Source of the DNA: Rhyzopertha dominica
Lineage: Eukaryota > Arthropoda > Insecta > Coleoptera > Bostrichidae
NCBI GenBank assembly: GCA_025024175.1
Contig: QCXZ01000003.1
Location: 42,928,257 to 42,992,256, forward strand
Direction of reading: 5' to 3'
DNA length: 64,000 nt
The notes below the pieces were generated by a model. The model worked only from the letters and a program-made list of their open reading frames with translations, had not been told where the DNA came from and made no database searches. The translations under genes were made by a program, and so were the position numbers. Shown here piece by piece: positions 26,601 to 35,600 of the stretch (positions within the stretch are counted from its first letter, which is position 1; every line of letters begins with the position of its first letter).

Positions 26601-29600
26601 TAATTTTGTTAATTGTTTTTAATACTCATATAACCAATATTTTTAACAATGTTAGGTAGTTCAACAACAATTTTTAAGTTTCCATCTAAAATTTGTATAG
26701 ATATAAGATTCGTAAGAAATCTACACTTTATCCATTCCTGTAATTTTTTTATCAAATGGTGAATGCAAAGGCAATACCTCTATTTACACTGCATAAAAAG
26801 CTATACGCCTAGTAAATACGTTAAAATAAACTAGTCCTTATTCACTCTGTGTTTGATTCAAACGGAGAACGACAAAACGTAATCTAGTGCAAATAACGAG
26901 TTAAATGGATGATAATTCAGTGGTGCTTTCATAAGAAATGTTCGTCTTACAAGCACTTATAGTTTTCCCATGCAAACAACTAATTAATGGACGTAATTGC
27001 ACAGCTTACTACTTATCTAAAAAATAAAGATTGCTCTTGTAAATTAGGAAAACGCAAAGATATCTTTTAAACAAAGATATTTTACACGATCAATTATTAT
27101 TTTCGGGAAAAATATCTGCAAGAAGGTACGGGCAAAAAGCAAGCTGTCAAATACCGTGCTGTCAGTAAAAATTAAAAAAAAACATCGATGTCAGTACCTG
27201 GCGATTAGAAATTTGTGGATTATAATAACTGCACATGATCCAAACAAGGTTTTTAATAAAAAAAAGGCAGCATTTTGAACATTCTAAAGGAGAACAGAAT
27301 TTACTTTCATATGAAAGGCTGAGTCCATGTTGCAACAGGACAAACTGCTGTACCATGAAACCAGCATTATCGATGGTATGTGGTGCAACAGTTGAAGTGT
27401 TTATTTTCGAAATATTATGTGCCCTGCATTTGAGAAGAAGTGTGATTTATTCGATAATTTTAATCGTATTGAAAATCAAAGTTGTGCTTTGTGTTAATGA
27501 TCACTTTTGTTTATAGGGCCTGTTGAAAACATGATAATTCCTGGGTATGCACAAAAAGTACGCATTTATTCTTGTCCTATTAAACTTAAATCTATAGTTT
27601 TTGAAAATTCCGAACTATAAATACGTATTCAATAAATACATTATACCACAAAACACCAGCAGGTGTATGTAATAGCACACTGGCGATATAACTAATGATA
27701 AAGAGTGTTTTATAGTCTATAAGGCAAGCTTTTTAGCCCTTCAGTAAATTCCTATCTCAATCTTTATATTTTGATCCGAAACGGTTTTGTAGCCTTTGTA
27801 TACAAAAAAGTTTAAAAGTTTTAGTGATTGCAAGTTTCTTAATAGGTACCCTATCATTCGTCAGTCCCCCTATCTCTTAGTACTGTTATGCCATAGCGGG
27901 TATATATGTCCTAGGCATATTGCAAAAGCAGGCGTTTCATGAAACGCCTAGACTTTTCGAAATTGACTAAATGTAAAATGAAGCAATAAGCAGCATGATT
28001 TGACGTTGCGCCTGATACATTTAAGCGTTTTCTCATACGCCCAGGCGTTTTCAAAAAGCGTATGCGAATTTCGGCGTATTTTAAAACAATGCTACTCTCA
28101 AGCACTGTTTTACAATGAGCCGACTTTAATCAGGCGTTTTATAAAACAAGCGCAAACATAATTCTGACAATTTATCGAAAATTTATCTGTTGACGTATTT
28201 ATTTCAACACACGAAAATACATTATGTGAATGCAAAACAGGAAATAGACGTTTCCAAAAAAATGGCGTCATTCTGATAATGAAAAATTTGGGTATCTGTT
28301 TAGGTACCTACCTATATTTAAACACAATAAAAATACATACACAGGTACTTATATGTAAAAAGAGAAAATATTTTCCTAAACAAACGCAAAATTTTATTCT
28401 TAAAAACGCGATCAAAAATTTAGGAAGCCGTTTACATAAGTTTCCATTTAAACATACGATATAAACACGTAAGTATAAAACAGAATATAAACTATCTATG
28501 TCTCAAAAACATGCAAAACGTAAGGATGAGAACTTCTTGAAGATTTAATACTTGGCTGTCAACATTTTCTGGGGTAAACATAGTCACAGTTGAAAGCGGT
28601 ACGTCATTAATTTCAGTAAAATCAGGTACATCGAGTTCTTCATTCTCTGGTGGAATGACGTTTGTGTCTATAGCATTATGTGGTGCGCCAATTACTTTTT
28701 CTAAATCTTCTTCTGTAATCATATCTTTAATAGAATCTTTCGGCAACGGAGAATAGCATTGTTTTAAAATATGCCGAAACACGCATAAGCGTTTTGTAAA
28801 ACGCCTAGACGTATGGCAAAACGCCTAAATGTATCAGGCACAACGTCAAATCATGCTGCTTATTGCTTCATTTTACATTTAGCCCAGTCATTTTCGAAGA
28901 GCCTAGGAATTTCATAAAACGCCTACTTTTGCAATATGCCTACGACATTACATTCCATGTGTGTATAATATTAAAGTAGACATAGGAATTTTTATTAATT
29001 AATATATAAAGTCAAGTCTGTTACAAAATTAACGTCTGTGCTTTTAAGAGAAAAATCTCGTCTTCCGCAAAAAAAATTATCATTTTATAAAATGGAACGG
29101 TTATTAATGACGAGACAAATAGCAGAGAATGACAATCTTTGTAGATTAGATTAGATTTCTACAATATCTTTTTTTTAATTACTGATTGGTAACACAAAAA
29201 ACTAATATCATATATTGCTCAATAAGCTTCTATGGTTATGATTGAGTTTAAGATAACAGGAATTTATTTTTAGACGGAAATTTAAATCAAACTTATAGTT
29301 TAATACTTATTAAACGCTTAAAAGATAATAACAGCCTAACACAATTTTTTTCTGTGAAGCTTGACGTTTCCTGTATTATACTTTTTAACAATGTATCTTC
29401 AAATCAGAACCTAACCTAACCTTATGTTTGACGCAAACATAAGCTTTAACGAAATTACTTGGTTATAACACGAACAGTACCAATATATACAGATATTTCA
29501 TGTTTCCACCACGGATTTTTTAAATAATATATTCTATATAAAACGCTGGTACTCTTTAACAATATATATCTCCAATTTATTAAAAAAAATAAAGCCGTGG

Positions 29601-32600
29601 GAAATATTTATAATATAAATTTTGTGAAATATTAATTGAATTTAGATTTACGAATGTAGGAAACTATTAGTCAATAGATCCGTTGGCAGCGCACCATTTG
29701 ACTTGCATTACATGTATGCATGCATGCATACATCGACTGGTAGTGTAGTGATTAATGTAAATGCCACTGTACTCTGACAGGTTACCTATTCATCTTAAGA
29801 TATAGTAGCTTATTACAATGTTCTGTAGGCAATAATTTGATTTTCTTTACTTCTGTGTATGTATAAACGGGAATATTTATCTTCTTTGTAGCTTCATCTG
29901 TTTACTAATAGTTGTCAATAAATGTCAGTCAAGAAAAAATATGGAGTTATTTTTTTAAACTTTGAATATTCTTTTAATTACTGATGTTATGCCTTTTCGT
30001 AAGTAAGGATTCAACGAAAATGAATGGAGACAATTTCTTAGTATAATAAAATTAGAATAGTCTTGCGTTAGCTTGTATTCCTAAGAATTTATAAATACAT
30101 TTGTAAATTAATCCAGCACGCTAGCATTCATACAGTAAAAAGTATAAGTGGCTGCCCGACCCAGCGAATTTATTAGTGTAAAATTTAGTGGTTTTGCAAC
30201 TACTTATGCCTGCAAAAATTATGTATTTTTAATAAGATTACACTTCTAAATCGAAGGAACTTTCTTACATAGCACAAGGTTCAAATTCTTGGCTTTAGAC
30301 GTGGCAAATAAACATAAATAAAAAATTTCCTGTGATGTTTCAGTTTTCCTTAATTAATTTTGCCTTTTGTCTTTCAATATTTCAACACCACATAATTCAA
30401 AAATTTTGTTTTTGTTTAAAAGGATCATTTCTGCCTTCCCGTTTATTTGCACACTTCTGCACCTGATATTATCAACCCCGAAAACAATTAACTTCACACC
30501 GCCACATAGTAAGCAAAAATTAGCTGAAGACAGTATTAGTACACTTTACGTCAAACAAACAAGCAAGCATTTAGAATTTGAGTAGAATTTTTTAAAGTCA
30601 ATTAATTACAGAAATAACTATAGTACATTGTTGTTAACAAGTGCTTTCCGTTCGCATATTAAACGATCCAGATAGGTACGCTTATTTTTTTTAATCAGTC
30701 ATATTTATATTTACATGTTTTTATTAACTGTATTCTAAAGCCATGGTATTGTACTGCAATTAAGCGGATTTCAGGATGAAGCTGTTTAGTATGCGACCTT
30801 CAGCTATCTGTAAATACTGTATATCGCATTGTCTTGATCGCGTTATGCAAAAGAGATTGTCATTAGATACTGTAAGAGCTCGCGCATAAAACAGCTTGCT
30901 AAACAAAGTATCATAAATCTAACTTAATATCATATATATCCACTTATTCCGACACTAACGATGTTGCAAGAGAACTACATTCTTCCGGCCAACTTCTCAG
31001 CGTTTTTAGCTATATTTATCCAGTTTTGGGGTTCTTTTTTCACCAGGTAGTAATTGCCTCTGCGTTTTAGAAGCCCAAGTTTAAGACTCACGTTGAGCAC
31101 TTTTGGCAGATCGGGAACAATGTCGAAATAGCTGCCTGCTAATTTTTTGTAGATTTGACGTTTAATGTCGCTGGTGTTCGCAATTCCTTCTTTCTTCAGA
31201 ATGTTGACCACTATAGCTGTGTTTTTTACGATGGAAGCTGCGTTTTTTATGTAAGACATCTTGAATGACACTTGACAAATTTTGAACTGAGGTAATGTCA
31301 TTATCACCCATTGTTTTTTTAATTTATTAACTCGAAACAAATATTGTCTTTACTATTTTACACAATTTTTTTATTTATATTCAAAGAGAAGACAAAAGGT
31401 CGTATTTTAAAGAACATAGTTTGGTCTAATAATTCACACTAAAACAAAATTTTATTAGCATATACCATACTTACCATCAGTGGTAAAAACTTCTACTTCA
31501 CACAGGGATAACGACCCTTCTACTCCCACAAGCTGTAGAAATACGTATTGTCCAATTAAAGGTCTGGCGCAGGTGAAAGTTTTTGTGACGCCTTCGTCTA
31601 TAAAGAAAAAGACAATGAATTCACACGCTATGAAAATTGAATTATTAGTTGTGTCTGCAACACATTCCAGAACTGGAAAATGTTAAATACGGAATTTGCA
31701 TATTATTGAATTGATATTGTGATTGTTTTCATTGAAAATTTCTCTACACTCTTATCATTAGCTGTTATGAGATACATGCAACAATGTCTGACTGGAAGTT
31801 CTGTAAATTTGTTAGAGAAATCTGAAATTATTACAATAACATCAATAATAAAAAAAATACTTTCGCAAACTGAATAATTGTTCTTCATACTATTCCATTG
31901 ATGACAAAAAAGGAGCGTGGGTCCGTAGAAAATATTCTTGCAATAAGACTTGATGCTGAAATCCCTACCCTCTCTGGCTTTAAGAACTTGTTACCATGGA
32001 GCACGTTAAGACTTCTACTGGATTATTTTCTATATATTTCGTATTACCGCGGTTTTACGCTGATGATAAGCACTCTAGCTCTGAAGCGTTTTCATGTTAG
32101 AAGCCTCATAACTTATCCGATTTTAGTTTACCAAACGCAGTAATGTAGACAATACAAATAAAAGTGGCTTACAAACAAAATATAACATGACTCTTCTTGC
32201 TATTATTTAAAATTTTCGATAAGTAACAGTAGGGCGATCTTGGATTTTGAAGAAAACAGGTATCGCTTGTTTGTAATGACGTTATGCGCTTTCTATCTGC
32301 ACCTTTTGATCAGTTTCAAACAGTTAAACACGCACTGTAGGTGTCGAGTAATTACTATTTTGCCTAAAATGTATGTAGTTAACAACTGTGATGCACATTG
32401 TTAAACTTTATACACAGCTAATACGAATTTGCACCGATAAAAATCTTTATTGTATAAAATGCTAATACGAGGCCGTATTAGCTGTATCTAATATGTTTAA
32501 GCTGGAGCTTGCATATGAGCTTTTAGACAATATTATAGACCCTATATACAAATAAACGCGCAGGCGTATTATTCTGTTTTTCTTTGCAACCGTTAAATCC

Positions 32601-35600
32601 ACAGATTCGTGGTTTTAGGTGTGTATAGCCTACATTTTCCCTTTTAGAATGAAGCAGTATGGTTGAGGTGGATGTGAGCATTGGACTGCTATCTGGATGA
32701 AAACTTGCAATAAAGAACTCCCAAGTGTTGCAATTGCCGAAACTGTCTTGCCATGAAGAAATCGAAAATCGACGTTTCGAGAAGTTCATAGAAAATTCAG
32801 TAAAATTCATAGCAGGGGGAAGTAGAATGTTTGACTTTTCGAGAATGTTGTAGATTATTCTGGAATATTCAATAGAAGACGAGGAAATCATCATGTGGGG
32901 CAGTTTGCTAGAACTTAAAGATGGTTCTATTAGGTCGGAGAACGATTTAGAAATTTTGATCGAAGATTACAGAACCAATGGAAAAATCGACGTTTCTAGA
33001 AGGTCATAGAAGGTTGTGGAAAATTCATCAGCAGACTAAAGAAACTGTGAGTGTGGTATATTGTCGAAGTTGTCGAAAATCGACGTATCGAGAACGAACA
33101 TTCATTGGAAGACCAAAGAACACCCATTGTAGAAGCTGTCTCACGGTGGAGATGTCAAAAATCGACGTTTCGAGCAGGTCACAAAACATTCTAGAATATT
33201 CAATAAAAGACGAAAGAATTCCCAGGTGTGGCACATTGTTGTAGCCGTCTAGCGGCGGAGATGGCGAAAATCGACGTTTCGAGAAGGTCATAGAAGAACA
33301 TTTTATATAACATTCAATAAAAGACGAAATAATTCCCAGGTGTGGCACATTGTTGTAACCGCCTCGCGGTGAAAATGTCGAAAATCGATGTTTCAAAAAG
33401 GCCATAGAACATTCTAGGACATTTGATAAAAGACGAAATAACTCCCAAGAGTGGCACATTGTCCAAACCATCTCGCGGTTGAGACGTTGAAAGGTCATTT
33501 TAAGGTTACCGCGATGTATACATAATATACAGCTTTATGAAGTCGTCAACAATTGCATAGAAGGTTCAACAGTCTTACATATTCTAATTGACCGAGCGAA
33601 GCGAGTCTACACCAGCTAGTCAGAAATAATTTACATCAAGCAACCTTTTGACAGGTTTGAAAACAAGTAGTCGGTATCTGGAAGGCAGTTAATTTTTCAG
33701 ACTGCTATAGATAAATTAAAATTCTCTGTTAAAGTTTGTGTATGTACTTTGCAAAACTTACCTATAGTTCCTGGAAACCATGCACATAACGGATTTCTTT
33801 GCAAATCGGAACTGCTATTTCCTACTCGAATTTCCAAATCCTGTAAGGGTTGATGTCCACAGCACCCCCTCGTCGTAACCCTAACCACTTTAACGGCGTA
33901 CGGTTTCAGTAAATCTACCTGCCACCAAGGGCTTGCTTCTTTTTGTGTCTCGGAACATCTTCTTCCGTCATGTTCAGTGCTTTTTTCGCCATCATTAGCG
34001 TTTCCTGCCCCGCCACCTCTAACTGCAGTTGATTGATTGGCAGGTTTTCTGCGACAAATAGTAATAAATTAATTAAAAATCCTAAAATGACGCAGGTCAA
34101 AATTTATGAAGAAGAAGATTGTTAAATATAAATGATTCATACAACGCGGGCGTCGTTTATTTCTGAATTTTCGTGCCGCCTTTTCGTAACTGCTGCCAAG
34201 CTACAACAAGCACAGCGGTAGTACTGAAGGTTGCAGATCAAGTTACAGTCACGAAATTGATGGCTGTGGAAGCTTTGTGCAGTGCAGCTAACACTACTAC
34301 AACTTGGTTTGTGAATTTTACCATTGCGGCAGGCTAAAAACATCTTTCAGTCCATCATAGTAAAATTATTTAACAGGCTTACTGTAGCCACAACCTCACA
34401 GATACGATACATAACCTAAAAGTTATACGAAACCGTATCACCCCACACCCCGAAATGTGAGCTTTCTGCAACCTTAAATTGATTATTTCACAAAATACTA
34501 CAGAATATGTCAAAAATACACACTCCCACACGTTTTCTCATATTAAAATATATCAAATAATTCGGCAATCGACAGATGACAAGTACACGTCAAGGCAATA
34601 TCTCCTGAGAGGCGGTAAATTGATTTAATCGATAATTTTCATAAACGCCCTGGATGTATGAATCCAAGAGCGGATCCAGGGGGGGGGGTCATGGGGGGTC
34701 ATGACCCCCCCCCTGGGCTTGCGCTGGGTATAGTTCGACCACTAATAATTTATCTAATGTAATTGATATATTTTATAAAATAATTACTTTCTATAATGGC
34801 GAGCGCATACATGCACGAAGAGCAGGCACTATTAACTGTTTTCAATAAAAAAAAACGTCGCAATTTGATTGGATGTCAACCCTTAGTATCTTACCTGTGA
34901 CGATTTAATTTTATTATCATTGATTGTTTTCACCATTACTCAACGAATTAATTTCTTTAATGAGATAAAAACAACACGTGATAATTTCATTTGTGCATTC
35001 AATGAATTCCTGAGTTTTTGAACTGGACTGCGTATTCAGAGAAACATAGCGACTGAAGTGGATTGAAGTTACAATTCGTTTCTCGAGAAGATAAAAAACG
35101 AAAAATTAATTTTGCTATTTGATTAAAATTATTTCAACTTATAACAATAAAATACTATTTCTTTTTCAATTAGATGTTTTTAATAAATTGTCGCCCGTCC
35201 TGACTAGGTGACCCCCTGACCCCCTGATCTGAAAGCTGGATCCGCCCTTGTATGAATCATTATAGAAATCCTGCATAAATAGGTATATACAAACTATTTT
35301 ATCAAGTACCTTGGAAACATTATTCCCCATAAATATCGCGCCAATAAGAAAAATTTTGGTATACAGTAAAAATAAAACATTTTGTGCTCGGAAAATTCGT
35401 ATCGGTCGTATCACATCGCTATACAACAGATTTTGAGCAAGTCTTTATTTATTCGCACATGATGTTTCTAATAAAATGTTGTTTTCCGGGCTGGTTCCCA
35501 CGTTGGTTATTAGACCTTGACGTTTCGACACTCATGTCGGTGTCTTCCTCAGAAGTAGCTCTGAAACTGTTTCAGAGCTACTTCTGAGGAAGACACCGAC

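Noticed and set aside
29711..29735. TGCA-rich short repeat with a self-complementary run
   Set aside because: Too short and simple to be more than a microsatellite.
32523..32894. 123-codon minus ORF
   Set aside because: Overlaps the start of the same minisatellite and shares its translated repeat blocks.
33028..33498. 156-codon minus ORF with internal repeats (GYNNVPHLG twice)
   Set aside because: It is the translation of a tandem DNA repeat whose spacing is not consistently a multiple of three; no domain.
33915..34100. 61-codon minus ORF starting with a hydrophobic stretch (possible signal peptide)
   Set aside because: The FTP domain lies in another frame over the same bases, with matching splice phases; the hydrophobic start is intron sequence.
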